A stretch of 64,000 nt of DNA from assembly GCA_003255065.1 (NCBI GenBank), contig QAOA01004497.1, positions 20,001 to 84,000 of the forward strand, written 5' to 3'. This document shows, one piece after another, positions 28,167 to 40,800 of this stretch (position 1 is its first letter; every line of letters begins with the position of its first letter). The stretch comes from Cercis canadensis (lineage: Eukaryota; Streptophyta; Magnoliopsida; Fabales; Fabaceae). A program made the position numbers and the translations under genes. Below the pieces are notes generated by a model. That model made no database searches, was not told where the DNA came from, and saw nothing but the letters and a program-made list of their open reading frames with translations.

Positions 28167-28390
28167 TTTTTTTTTTTTTNTTTATGTATTCAAGAAAATT
28201 ATGTTTTTTTAGATACTGACCTTATAATTTAAACATTAACTAACTTAAATAAATATTTTACTGTTAATAATTTTAAAAGTTCGTCAATATGGATAGTTAG
28301 AAATGATATATTAGATTTCACTATTCTATTCCCATTAAACTGATGATGGTCAGCTAGAAATCAAATATTATGGAATACAGATCCACAATG

Positions 28391-28751
28391 CTTGTACATT
28401 CAAGTGGGAGGGGGTGTTTCACACTTGATGAGCGATTGAGTGTGAGGCACATGCACACTCCGTGTTGGCTATATTCTATAATAAGAATATTTTTCGGAAA
28501 TGGAAAACTACAAAAATAGTCAAATTTGCAAGTTGATGCTGTCGGGCTACCAATTCTGTCTCTCTNAAATGCAGGGCTTGTACATTCAAGTGGGAGAGGG
28601 TGTTTCACACTTGATGAGCGATTGAGTGTGAGGCACATGTACACTCCGTGTTGGCTATATTCTATAATAAGAATATTTTTCGGAAATGGAAAACTACAAA
28701 AATAGTCAAATTTGCAAGTTGATGCTGTCGGGCTACCAATTCTGTCTGTCT
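28391..28751. repeat. 175-bp duplication around a single N
   Basis: 28391-28565 and 28577-28751 are near-identical (for example cacatgcacactc versus cacatgtacactc), with N at 28566. They are probably unmerged allelic contig ends. Confidence 0.85.
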
Positions 28752-30946
28752 CTCCTCAGTTTTTGCACATAAAAAATGAAGAGTGTGGTGAACCTTTTGT
28801 TGCCAATTGCCCTTGTTTTGTTCAGCTAAATTAGCCTTTGTTTTCTTCTTGTTCAGAACTTTCAAAGGATTTGACTCTGACTTCACTCCGCTTCTTAAAC
28901 ATCGCTGGCACTTCTGTAATAGTATTATGGTCTGATTTGGTGCTTAATTTAATATTGTATACAGTCTTTGACACGTGTTGAATCTTGATTAAGAAGGAAT
29001 ATTTCTACATCTTCTAGGTCACCAATTACGAAATGTCAAATGGGTCCATTTCTTTACACTCTGATTTTTGGTCAATAAAAGAATGAACAAGTGATAATGT
29101 CGATTACTTCCACCTTTTCTTCATGCCAAGCTATTTTATTTATATAAGGAGTCTTCCTTTAAAATATTTCCAGATATTAAAGCTGAAAATTAAAATAAAT
29201 ATTTTTTAATTTAGCAAATCGATTACTTCCTTTTCTTTTTCATAAATAAATATGTCACTTCAAAGCAACATCAAAGGAAAAATATACTTTCTTATATGTG
29301 ATAATGATGATGAGCTTATTATTTTTAATTAGCAGACAAAAGCGAAAGTAACTCAACTATTTTTTAGTTATCGATAATGAGATTTATTTTCTTTGGTCAT
29401 CAAATATGAGATTCAATAAATAATTGATAGTATGTCGTTATTTGAAGATATTTCTCTCGGCCCACATGCTGTTCTTTTGTTAATTCTAGTGCATCTTTTT
29501 TCATAATTAGAAATAAAACAAAATATTTTACCAAAAAAAAAAAATAACATATCAAAGTTCATGATTGAATCTTGACCTTCATCAATTCATCCATCAATAA
29601 ATGTAGCATAACTCCGGTTGTCTCATGCACGCCTCACCTTTCTACTTCAAATAATTAATGGACAAAGTACTTTGCTTTTTGAGCAAATAACTAAAAAGAA
29701 ATGATAATCTCAGATGATTTTTTATATTATTTTTATACTTAATGATTTTTTAATATAAAATGTATATTAAATATGAATTTTACAATTGTTCAAGTTTAAG
29801 AGTAATGTAAAAAAATAATATGCAACTATCACTATTCTATTTATCTCACCATTTCGTACATAAGTCAATTCATATTAAATTAGAGTAGTTTTGCAATAAC
29901 TTTTTTTTTTATATCAAGTTTTACAAGAACTTTTAAGTGAATTGAAATAAAAATGTAAAGTAGAAATTTAAATTCAACCTATAATAAGAAGAAAATATGA
30001 AAAGAAATTGTGAGATTAACATTAATTGCTACCTAAATAAAATTATTCTGAGGAAACAAAAAAAAAAACGATTATACATTAAAGCGTCATAGTCAGATGG
30101 TACGTGGCCACGTGAAAGTAGAGTTAGAACAGGGGCCCACATTACGCGGAGAATTTTATGGACCATGGACGAATCGCGGAGAATCTGATGGCCCAAGAAA
30201 AGTTTTTTAAGAAAAATATAAAAAAAAAAAATGACGTGGTGGCTTACGGGTAGAGTCTAGAAAGTTCCGGTAATCAATAGGTGGAAAGAGAAAGAAGCAT
30301 GTGGTGTTACTGTTAATCATGAATTACAATTACCACTCGTGAGTGATATGGGCAATGGGTATCTCTATAAAGCACCTTGGTCGGTTCCTGGTTGTCTCTG
30401 ACTTTGCCGCTCCCAAGTCATATTTGGTGGTCCATCGCATTTAAAAAACCCTCCATTCTCTATTCATTTTGCTTTCATTCTTTTTATTTGCTTTCTAATT
30501 TCTTATAACTAGTAATTAATGGGAGAATAAATAGTAAATACTAACTGGACGAGTAAGATGAGGTAAATTGACTAAGAAAATATATATTAATAAATTATTT
30601 ATTAAAATATAATATTATATAAAATTATTGGTATTTTAACTTAAATATTATATTTTATAAAAAAATTTATGTATTTATGATATTTTTGAATTTATTTACA
30701 TAAATATTATATTTTTTTTAAATATAATTTGGTTAGTGAAAATTACTAGACACATAGTTGGTCACATGAGACATGTCACGTGGCTAATAACATGTTCAAT
30801 AGTTCTCGTATTTTTAGATTTTTTTTAATTTTTAAAAATTATAATATTTATATAAATAAATTTTAAACTATAATATATACGTAAATTAGTTTTTTAAGTA
30901 TAATATTTGAGTTGAAAATCTTAAATTTATTACATAAATGAGATAT
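28752..30946. other. AT-rich intergenic region with a promoter-like segment
   Basis: No gene. One segment stands out in base composition: 30100-30480 contains a 12-base palindrome acgtggccacgt (30102-30113) with a G-box core, a heat-shock-element-like tctagaaagttccgg (30256-30270) and a TATA-like tctataaagc (30363-30372), but no start codon followed by a real reading frame. Confidence 0.5.
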
Positions 30947-31342
30947 TTTTTATTATTTTATTTATAAATATGCAAACAAAATTGTATACGCTACATTAAA
31001 AAGTAGCATTTTTTTTTTTATGTGTCAGGCCATACTAATGTAGGGTGACTCAACATCGCTTCCACTACTGAAATGCTGATACGTTGTCTTAGGCATTTTG
31101 ACAGAAATATTACAATTAGTAAAAATATTTACACAAATATTACANTTTTATTATTTCATTTATGAATATGCAAACAAAATTGTATACGCTACATTAAAAA
31201 GTAGCATTTTTTTTTTTATGTGTCAGGCCATACTAATGTAGGGTGACTCAACATCGCTTCCACTACTGAAATGCTGATACGTTGTCTTAGGCATTTTGAC
31301 AGAAATATTACAATTAGTAAAAATATTTACACAAATATTACA
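30947..31342. repeat. About 197-bp duplication around a single N at the edge of a transposon
   Basis: 30947-31144 and 31146-31342 match closely, with N at 31145. The copies include the left target duplication and first 50-odd bases of the element at 31290. Assembly probably broke at the repeat. Confidence 0.85.
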
Positions 31343-32113
31343 ACTTTCAAACTATTTACACAAATATTACACTTTTTTAAAATTCAAAAATAAAAAAAAA
31401 AAAACTTTTTCGGAGGCGTGGGGCCCACCGGACACGCCGTGGGCCTCACGGCGTGTTCCATGTGGACACGCCGTGAGGCCCACGGCGTGTCCGAATGAGA
31501 CAAAATCCCACCATCCCTGCTGGCTTGTGGGTCCCGTGTCAGTGAAAAAGTAATCCGTGGCAGTGAAAAAACTGAGTAGTGGCGTGTTGCGAAGGAACAC
31601 GCCGCTACTCTCATGGCACGTCCGAACAGAAGCCGCCACGTTTGTGTCTTTCGGAGGCGTGGGGCCCACCGGACACGCCGTGGGCCTCACGGCGTGTTCC
31701 ATGTGGACACGCCGTGAGGCCCACGGCGTGTCCGAATGAGACAAAATCCCACCATCCCTGCTGGCTTGTGGGCCCCGTGTCAGTGAAAAAGTAATCCGTG
31801 GCAGTGAAAAAACTGAGTAGTGGCGTGTTGCGAAGGAACACGCCGCTACTCTCATGGCACGTCCGAACAGAAGCCGCCACGTTTGTGTCATTCGGACGCG
31901 TGGGGCCCACCGGACACACTGTGGGCCTCACGGCGTGTCCACGTGGAACACGCTGTGAGGCCCACGGCGTGTCCGGTGGGCCCCACGCATCCGAAAAACT
32001 TTTTTTTTTTAATTTTTGAATTTTAAAAAAGTGTAATATTTGTGTAAATAGTTTAAAAGTTGTAATATTTGTGTAAATATTTTTGCTAATTGTAATATTT
32101 CTGTCAAAACGCC
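31290..32113. mobile_element. 824-bp Mutator-like TIR element with GC-rich tandem palindromes
   Basis: The left end ggcattttgacagaaatatt and inverted right end ggcgttttgacagaaatatt start terminal inverted repeats of about 160 bp that differ at only a few bases. Flanking both ends is the 10-bp direct repeat cgttgtctta (31280-31289 and 32114-32123), the size expected of a Mutator-like target duplication. Within each arm the block atttacacaaatattaca occurs twice. The centre is a tandem array with period 241 (unit starts 31411, 31652, 31893; the third partial), rich in GC and built of palindromes around cacgccgtgggcctcacggcgtg-like cores. The open frames in it are translated repeats. No transposase is present, so it is non-autonomous. 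It lies 360 bases upstream of the PPR start. Confidence 0.8.
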
Positions 32114-32388
32114 CGTTGTCTTACCGAGGAGGTTACGCTACATGTATGAGATGAAGTAGGGGGCACAATCTAGATCTATGTGGCTAGAAAAATAGTGTTG
32201 CAGTTAGTAGAAGTTGAGGGAGGCTTATATTTTGACGAGGTTTTACACGGCTATGAGGCCCATGTTGATGCTGGGATAGTCCCGTTAGGTGGTCCATTTC
32301 ATACACAGGTCAGGCCCAAATTAGAGCCCGCATTTTATTGCTTAATTCATTCCCACTTCACATAGTCATCTTCTTCTTATTCGTTCAA

Positions 32389-32398
32389 CTAGGGTTTT
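32389..32398 (+). promoter_or_regulatory. Telo-box in the PPR gene 5' region
   Basis: ctagggtttt, preceded by a pyrimidine-rich CTT tract, lies 76 bases before the PPR start, a usual leader arrangement for plant organelle-related genes. A minimal start-stop upstream frame (ATG TGA, 32412-32417) follows it. This suggests the transcript begins here, downstream of the transposon. Confidence 0.45.
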
Positions 32399-32473
32399 GG
32401 GTTTCTCTCTGATGTGAATATTTCGATTTAACAGACTTAACTGTGAGAGTGAACCCAGTTGGAAAAAGCGGAA

Positions 32474-34960
32474 ATGGCTATGATGCAACCTTATGGGCGC
32501 ACCAAGAGTGTGGTGAAGCGTTCAAAGAAGTACTTGGAGGAAGCACTCTACAAGAGGCTCTTCAAGGAAGGTAGCTCTGAGGTCAGTGTTCGGCAGCAGC
32601 TGAATCAATTCATCAAGAACCGCAAGCTCGTTTACAAATGGGAGGTCGGAGACACCCTCAAGAAGCTTCGTGCACGCAAGCACTATTCTCCTGCTCTCAA
32701 GGTTCGCTCATCCCTAACTTCTATGGGTAACCAAACATTACGTTAAAAAAATTCTGATTATAGTTATGCATTAGTACTCATTGATGATGATAAATTGTGG
32801 AATTTGTCAATGGTGGTTGATCTATCTCACTGTTTCAATCAGATTTTCATTTGGCCTTTTGATAATGTGACCTTTAACTTCTTCGTTTGTAGACTCCAAG
32901 AAGATCATATAGTTAGTCAGTGCATAAAGGGAAATTTAAATGGATACAAAGTTACCATTTTTAATGGCAACATTGGCTAGTTGACGCTCAAAACTTTCTG
33001 GGTTATGTGGTCTGGTCCAAATTTTACTTGAAGCTTGCACTCTCACTGAATTTGATATATTTAGAAGCAGAGCATGTTAATGATGAGTGAACAAATATGT
33101 CTTCTCCTTAATGTAAGTTTCATCCTGTAATTAGGTAGTGTCTGCTGAATATATGTGTTGCACTCTGGCATATAATACTAATTAGAATATGATATAATGG
33201 ATTGCAATTGATGGTTGGAAAGCAATTTGTAAGTGTTAGTTTCAAAAAAATTGTTGTCTTGCAAGTAAAATTGCTTAAAGGAAGTAGTGCTTGTATTAAT
33301 TTAGTTCGTTATTTGCTTGAGTAACAACAATATTGACAGTAATATGAATATAGGTGCATCAAAGGTAACGCTGTTGTTATAGCAACAGTCTAATACAGCT
33401 GCGGCGTTGAGGGTAATTGAAGGGATATTCATGACTGTTACGTTTGCATTATACATTCCCATACTTGGGAAATTACCTGGATCTCCACAAGGATAATGGA
33501 TAGCAATAGAAATTAGATGTTTCACATTGAAATAACTTTTCAAAATTCGAGCAAAGAAATGTCATATTCTTGATTCATTTTCTGCTATCAGTTGCTAATT
33601 GTACCTGCAAGTCCATAACTAAACTATGCAAGTGCTAAATTTAGACATCATAGTTTGCAACCTATAGATCTGCTTAATTCCTAATAAAAATTGCTCTTAT
33701 TCTCTTGTGTTACAGCTATCTGAAACTATGGCTAAGAGGAATATGATCAAGACAGTCAGTGATCATGCTATACATCTAGATTTGGTTGCAAAAGTTCAAG
33801 GTATTTCTGCTGCCGAAAATTATTTTGTCAATCTTCCTGAATCAGCAAAAAATCACCTATGTTATGGGTCCCTTCTCAACTGTTACTGCAAGGAATTGAT
33901 GATTGAAAAAGCAGAAGCACTCATAGAAAAGATGAAGGGGCTCAACCTTCCTTTAAGTTCTATGTCTTACAACAGCCTTATGACTCTCTACACAAAAGTT
34001 GAACGGCCAGAAAAGGTTCCAGCCATCATAAAAGAAATGAAGGCTAGCAATATCATGCTGGATTGTTACACGTACAATGTCTGGATGAGAGCCCTTGCTG
34101 CTTTAAATGATATTTCTGGGGCGGAAAGGGTTGTTGATGAGATGAAGAGGGATGGTCGAGTCACTGGAGATTGGACAACATATAGCAACTTAGCATCAAT
34201 TTATGTTGATGCTGGCTTGTTTGAGAAGGCAGAAGAAGCACTCAAAGAATTGGAGAAGAGAAATGCTTCCAAAGACTTTTCTGCTTACCAGTTTCTAATT
34301 ACATTATATGGGAGAACAGGTAACATATATGAGGTCTATAGGATCTGGCGTTCTCTTAGGCTGGCATTTCCTAAAACTGCAAACATAAGCTATCTGAATA
34401 TGATTCAGGTGTTGGTTAACTTGAAAGATCTACCGGGAGCAGAAAAATGTTTCCGGGAGTGGGAGTCTGGGCGCTCAACTTATGATATCCGAATTGCAAA
34501 TGCTCTTATAGGAGCTTATGCAAACGAAGATATGCTGGATAAGGCTGAGGAGCTCAAGGAACGGGCTCGCAGGAGTGGGGCCAAGCCTAATGCTAAAACC
34601 TGGGAAATCTTTTTGAATTACCATTTGAGAAAAGGAGACTATAAATTGGCAGTGGACTGTGTAGCCAAAGCGATATCAACTGGTAAAGGGAATGGTGAGA
34701 AGTGGTTCCCATCATCAGAGATTGTTGGTACAATGATGAGGCATTTTGAGCAAGAGAAAGATGTTGATGGCGCTGAAGGTTTTCTTGAGATCTTCAAGCA
34801 GTCTGTGGATTCTGTAGAGGATTGGGTGTTTGAATCACTCATTAGAACTTATGCAGCTGCTGGTAGGACCAGTTCTGTAATGCGTCGAAGATTAAAGATG
34901 GAGAATGTGAACGTGAGTGAGGACAGCAAGAAGTTACTTGACGCTATATCTGTCGAGTGA
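32474..34960 (+). CDS. P-class pentatricopeptide repeat protein, At4g02820-like (organellar)
   Basis: Two exons, 32474-32701 and 33716-34960, encode about 490 residues; the intron is about 1 kb. PPR proteins bind organellar RNA for processing, stabilisation or translation. Degenerate 35-residue repeats follow from about residue 110, with clear repeat cores such as SYNSLMTLYTKVERPEKVPA, TYNVWMRALAALNDISGAE and TYSNLASIYVDAGLFEKAEE. No E or DYW domain is present. The sequence recalls the mitochondrial protein At4g02820. The first 25 residues (MAMMQPYGRTKSVVKRSKK) are basic but short and not a typical presequence; an in-frame TGA at 32450 closes the frame upstream. An upstream exon spliced to about 32459 (cccag/ttggaa) is possible, so the N-terminus is the weak part of this model. 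Confidence 0.9.
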
Positions 34961-37823
34961 TCATGCTTAAATGATATACTTCCATTCCTAGAATTGTGAT
35001 TGCTGTAGAAATCAGATCCAGTGGTCTATCTAGGGATTTTGATTTGGTAATAATTCCGTATTTTTTTGAGAACCATTTGGAAGTGAAACATACTGTAGAC
35101 CATTGGCATTGAGGGCCTCAACTGATTGAATTTTGAAATATTATTACCTAGAGATTCCCCATTCTTCTTCAACTACTCCCTTTTTTGTTGTAACTCTTTT
35201 CAGTTTGGGAGCTTGGCTTTATATATCTGAAGTACTCAGTATGCTAGGCAAAGGAAAAGACATCAAAGAAGGATTGGCCTTTGTGCTCAGTTTATCATTA
35301 TTATTCATAATAAGGCAAAGTTCATTTGCACAGATAATAATTTCAGCATTGGAGAAGTTTAGTATTTCTATAGTTAGTAGAAAGAAAACAATGAGGGCGA
35401 TATATGGAACTGTGCTATAATAATGCAGCAGTGGTGTTTTATATCACTTCCTCTTTAAAAAAGAAAAATACTTGATTACCAAAAAAAAGAAAAAATTGCT
35501 TAGGATCCATTTGCAATGCGGATAATTAAGAAATAATTAAATCATTTTCCGAAAAGAAAAGAGCCATTACAAAAACCGTCAGCACTTAGCAGTTGAACTT
35601 GGGCCAACCCACCCATCAATGAACATATTTTGTGATTGCCCCTCGCTCCTTTTTAAAACAAGAGGGCTAAAAAAGGAAGAAAAGAAAGAAATATGCAACA
35701 TTAGTTGCATAAATTTTTAGGTAGACAAACATGTAGAAGTTGTATCCGATTTCAGGTGAACCTTCTTGTTTCTAAACTGCATAGTTGTGCAACTTTATGC
35801 ATATAAGAGTTACCTCTTTTTTGTGTCCAAACTAGGATACTGAAAAGAAAGCAAGTAATCATAAGTGAAGACCTAGAGTTTGGTTTTCATAGTATTCCCT
35901 GAAATTGAGGACCCATTTGTGAGAGTTTTGAGTTTGTGATTTTTGACCATTCATATCCCTTATTTCCTTCAACTACACTCACTATCCTTGCAACAATATA
36001 TCCATAAATCTACTTGTGATCTCATGCCCTGATATTGACACATATAGTGCCAGCCCATGTACACATTAGGTCTTAATAGAGCTCCACACGTGTCAAGCCA
36101 TGCTTTTGCCACGTGTCTATCACTGTCTACAATTGTGAGTCACCTTCTGTACAGGTTGATGTGCTCAATTAAGGGGTTGCATAATAGCAGCTACCTGGAT
36201 CCATCATGGATTTGATTTGAATCCACAATTAAAGTGTAAGTTTTTTTTTGTGTGTCTAAAGTTAAGTCAGTTCACACTTCACAGCTGCATATGCAACACT
36301 GAGTAATGACAGAAACAAAATAATATGAATACTTCTTCAATTAATACGTTGTGTTATCTAGAGACTCATCTTCTACGCATTCGCTTGCGGTTCAAGTTAA
36401 ATAATATAGCTAGCTGTGAGTTTGACTGTGAGAGGCACTCCCATACTGCCATTACCATAAGTCAATGTCTTCTTCAAATCAACTAACTGGTCCACCCACT
36501 TTGCTTCCAACTCAATTCTTTCTTTAGTGTTTCGTGGTTTTTTTCTTACACTCATTATATATCATAATGCTTCAAGAATGTATCTTATTCTAAATTTGAG
36601 AAATCAAGCTCTGCTGGGAATATTATACAAATAGAAATGGGACAGTGTCTGTGTCTCATTTTGGTTGTCTGTAATTTGTGCAGAAACAATATGATTGTTT
36701 ATAGAGAGAGCATTATCAGAGCCATTATTAGTAAAATCCAAGTTGTGTGATGGCATGAACTATATATGAAGGCCTTTTCCACCGCTTCATATATGCTACT
36801 AACGTAAACTTTAAGAAAAAGACATTAAGTAATTGATGCACAGAAATATTCCACAAATGTGAACTTGGACAAGTTGAAGTGGGAGCACTCTGATTCTAAT
36901 AGCAAATACGAATCATGTCTAGTTATCAATGGCTTATAAAGTATTGTTCTATTGATTAGGGATTTGCTTTGTGCAATGTCTTCTTTATAATAGCTCCATT
37001 TTTTGCTAGAGACTTTTCTTATTTTTGAACTCCTTATGATAGATGATGGTCATCTTCCTCTTAAAAAAAACATAAACCTTATATCACCCAATTTGTAATG
37101 AAACCTAGCTAATTTTTTTTTATTTAGAGTAATTGATGTTCAATCATCAAAGTCTCTATATCCTTATGAATTGGTACAAGCATTAATATTTGTTTTCTCA
37201 AATGTCAACACGTCATTAAATTTTTAGCCAAAAAAAACACACCGCCCCATTAAATTCATAAGCAAACGTTATTTAGATATTGAAAGATCTAACATCTGCC
37301 AACCACTTTCGAAGTTAAATTATATACCAAGTCTTTAATCATGTCTGTCCTATAAACTTCAGTCATTGACTTTTCTACCCATGCATGTATATTGTATGTG
37401 CATAAGAAACAAATGTAGGTCTTACAGAATAATTGTATGGAAAAATTAGTTGATAGTATGCCGAGGAAGGAGATAGTTATATAAATTAATTGAATTTTGT
37501 AAAATCATTAGTAAAGATAGAGCATTTAATTATTGTGTCATTTATATATGTGTATCATAATAAATATCAGTGAGAACAGAGACACCAAGAACAAAAATAT
37601 ATTTACTATTTCTCTTTCAAGATTTACATAAGAGTCCAAGTGGTATAATCAATGGATGACATGTTAGTCAAAATACCAAAAAAAAATGAACAACAAGGAA
37701 ATTAAATTTAAATATAAGAATTAATGACGCAACCTCACTGAACAATTTTGAAAAGAAACCCCAAAAACTCCCCCAATAGAAGAAGAAAAATTGAAAAGAG
37801 AGCTGTATATGAATATGATTCCC
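34961..37823. other. Intergenic region between convergent PPR and DUF239 genes
   Basis: Two 3' flanks separated by AT-rich DNA. The 95-codon frame at 35133-35420 starts with TTG, looks hydrophobic by chance and shows no family features; I do not call it. I recognised no transposon or RNA gene. Confidence 0.5.
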
Positions 37824-40800
37824 TTAGGGACATCTCACATTTTTTCCAGGTCCACCATAGTAAAAGTAATTCCCCCACACATTATTAATCCCTCCTTGTA
37901 TGTCATAGCAATTCGGGTGATCCGCCAAGACCCGGAGATTTGATAAGGGAATCAAGTTATTATCCCAATCCACAACTTGCAAGTTCCTAAAGTAAGAAGC
38001 TTTTCCAAAACCCTCTCCTGCAAAATGCCCACTACCCATTTGGGTGGAAGTGTGAAACCCGTTTGGCCTTGAATTCACCACTTCCCCACCAAATTGTACC
38101 ATACTTGCATGATCTCTTAAATGGGTAAACAGAAACGATGGCCAGTACCCGACTAGGATTCCGGATCCGAATTCAAGCCACCAATTTCCATGCTTCGGAT
38201 CCTACACATGCAAAAAGAAGCAAAAAATATCAAAACCCCCTTCTTTTTGTACCAAAGCCAAAACTACTCAAAGCCAGAGTAGACATAATTATGAGTACAA
38301 CTGCTAGTTAGCCAGCTTGAGAAGTAAAATGGGTCAAAAAGAGCAGAAAGAAAGGTTGTAAATGAATTTGCAATATTTTTTTAAGGGATTTTGTTAAAAT
38401 AATAGTGAAATCAGAAAAATAATGAAAAAAGGGTATAGAGCTCAGAAGCTCTTTGGTGGGAAAAGGAAGAGAATCTTAGAAAGAAGGGAAGCATATAGGG
38501 AGTTACAGTTCATTATTCGAAATCATCACTGCATGCGTGTAATGTCCCAAAGTAGTAAAGTGAGTAAAGTGATGCATGTTAAATAAGACGGATCATAGTA
38601 CAAATATTTGTCCACTATCATTTTCTTTTTCTTCATTTTTTTTTTGCTTATTTTTATTTTTAATTTTTTTTAATCATAGTTTTGGCTCCTCTTCCTCTAT
38701 ATTCTATATCACAATATTCAATGGCTATACGAGACTTCCAAAATAGTGGAGAACCCACCATTGACCATCTTTTTTGTTTTTTTCTTTATGAGTTTTGAGT
38801 CTTTTGACTATGAAATTTGAAGACATTTTCTGAACTTCAAAAAAGTATTCAAATCGGACGGCAAGCGACAGTCCTATAATCAAATCTTTTATCCTTTAGG
38901 TGGGACCAAAAGGCATTAGTTGTTGGATTTCAACGCATTTGTACAAGACTCATAAAGGTTAATGTAAACCAAGAAAGATAAGGTTCTTAATCCGTTTTAT
39001 GTAACATAATACAAAACATAACTTTTACTATCAATAGTAAAATCTACTTGTACCCGCCTAAAAGAAATAGTAAAAGTAAGGATTTAATTTTAATTCATTA
39101 AAATTACAAAAGAATTTTATATAATTATTTAAGCATGTATTGTCATATAAAAAAAAAATTATTTATTTTAGTAGTGTAATACTTTTTTATTTAGTAATAA
39201 TGTATAGAATTTACATCATTGGTGAATTAAATTTAAAATCTAAAAATAAAGAGAAACTGTCAACAATATTTTGAAAGTAAATTTCATATTATGAGCAGAA
39301 AATTACCTTCCAAATTAGTAAGCTAATATCAAATTGTCCACCATTATATGCAGAAGTTGGAGAGATTGCAGCACCAATTGCAATTCTACTGTTAGTTTGA
39401 ACAAAGCCAGAGCATAGCAAATTATAGCACCCTGTTGCTTGATATGCATCACTCTGTAAACAAGAATAAATTATTATTCTCTGCAAAAAAATTTATTACC
39501 ATCTGTCTTATCCTTTAAGCAAAGGTACTGTTATTATTATTATTATTTTCATGAAAAATAAATTTACTTACTGTCCAATAAGTAAAGAATCTAGGGTAGG
39601 TGTCCCCATAGAGCTCGGGGCTGACCTGCACAAAAATTAATTGAAATTAGATTCAATGGCGACAATACAAAAAGTAAATGCCCATTAATGAAAATGAGAG
39701 GGAGGTAGTTGAAGTTGATAACTGCATTTTAAATAAACATAAGCATTTAATAAAAAAAAATAAAGAGCTAGTAGACATAAAGAAAAGCATTTAGCAGTCA
39801 ATTTATGTAGTAAAATGAGTGAACGTGCCTGCCAACCAGCTTCGATGGTGTTAAGATCATCACCAAATGAGCCAGAGATGACCCACATTTGGGACAAGCT
39901 GAATTCATATGGATTTGCCACACCAGGTGCCCAAACATTAATACTAGCCTTTGCTCCATAATATTGATCTCCAGTTACATACCCAACTGCATGCTGTACA
40001 CCAAGAAAATTTATGATCATCATAAAGTGTTGTATGGCTAATTTAGTATGTTAGCTCATTTTCAACACCCTCAGTTTATGACGTTGATGGTACATTTTTG
40101 TACTTTGGACTCGCAGTTGCAGAGCAAAACTTGAGTTTCAAGGTGTGTTCAATTTTATAAAAGATAGAGATAACTCTTGCTTTGGAGTAAGTGAAACTAT
40201 GATTAGCTGAGGAACCATGAAATTCTGTGATCACTATAAATAGGAAAAGAGTGATGTTTTATTGATCACTGAGGGGGAAATCTTAATTGCCCAGAATTTA
40301 TTGTCCTGCTTTTTGAAGAATCAGATTTTTGGTAAATTTTGACAAAGATAAAGAGAAGGTTAGTAAAGAAAACAAAGACACCTTAAAATATGAAAAAGAA
40401 GGCAGCTTTTTATTTGGTCATGATTTTATCAGTTTTAGTTGAATTGTTAACTTTGAAAAGAATGGAAATTACGGAATGAAAATGAAATGTTCAACTGTCA
40501 TGTACTTGCTTTACCAATTTTCTGTTATGGGTTTCTGTTGAGTTGTTTGTTTATTTCTTACTTTACTTGGATTTATCAAAAAGAAAATCTGGGCTTGTGT
40601 TGCTTTGAAGTACATACCTCATGTCCATTGCTATTTGTGTCTCTTCTAACACGTCTTCTTATGTTCTTTCTTCCAAATCTGCGAACAGAGCTTGCTCTTA
40701 ACATATCTTGTTCTGTTGTTCTTCTCATTGGTATTGTTCCTTCTGGGCATGACTCACCCGACAAGCTCCATAGCTGAAAATTCTCACTTAACACACCCAT

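Noticed and set aside
31296-32026. Several open frames of 60-174 codons on both strands
   Set aside because: They are translations of the GC-rich palindromic tandem repeat (recurring VGLTAC/GTRREAHGV in several frames), not proteins.
35133-35420. 95-codon hydrophobic open frame
   Set aside because: It begins with TTG, is not preceded by a promoter and has no family features; it lies in the 3' flank of the PPR gene.
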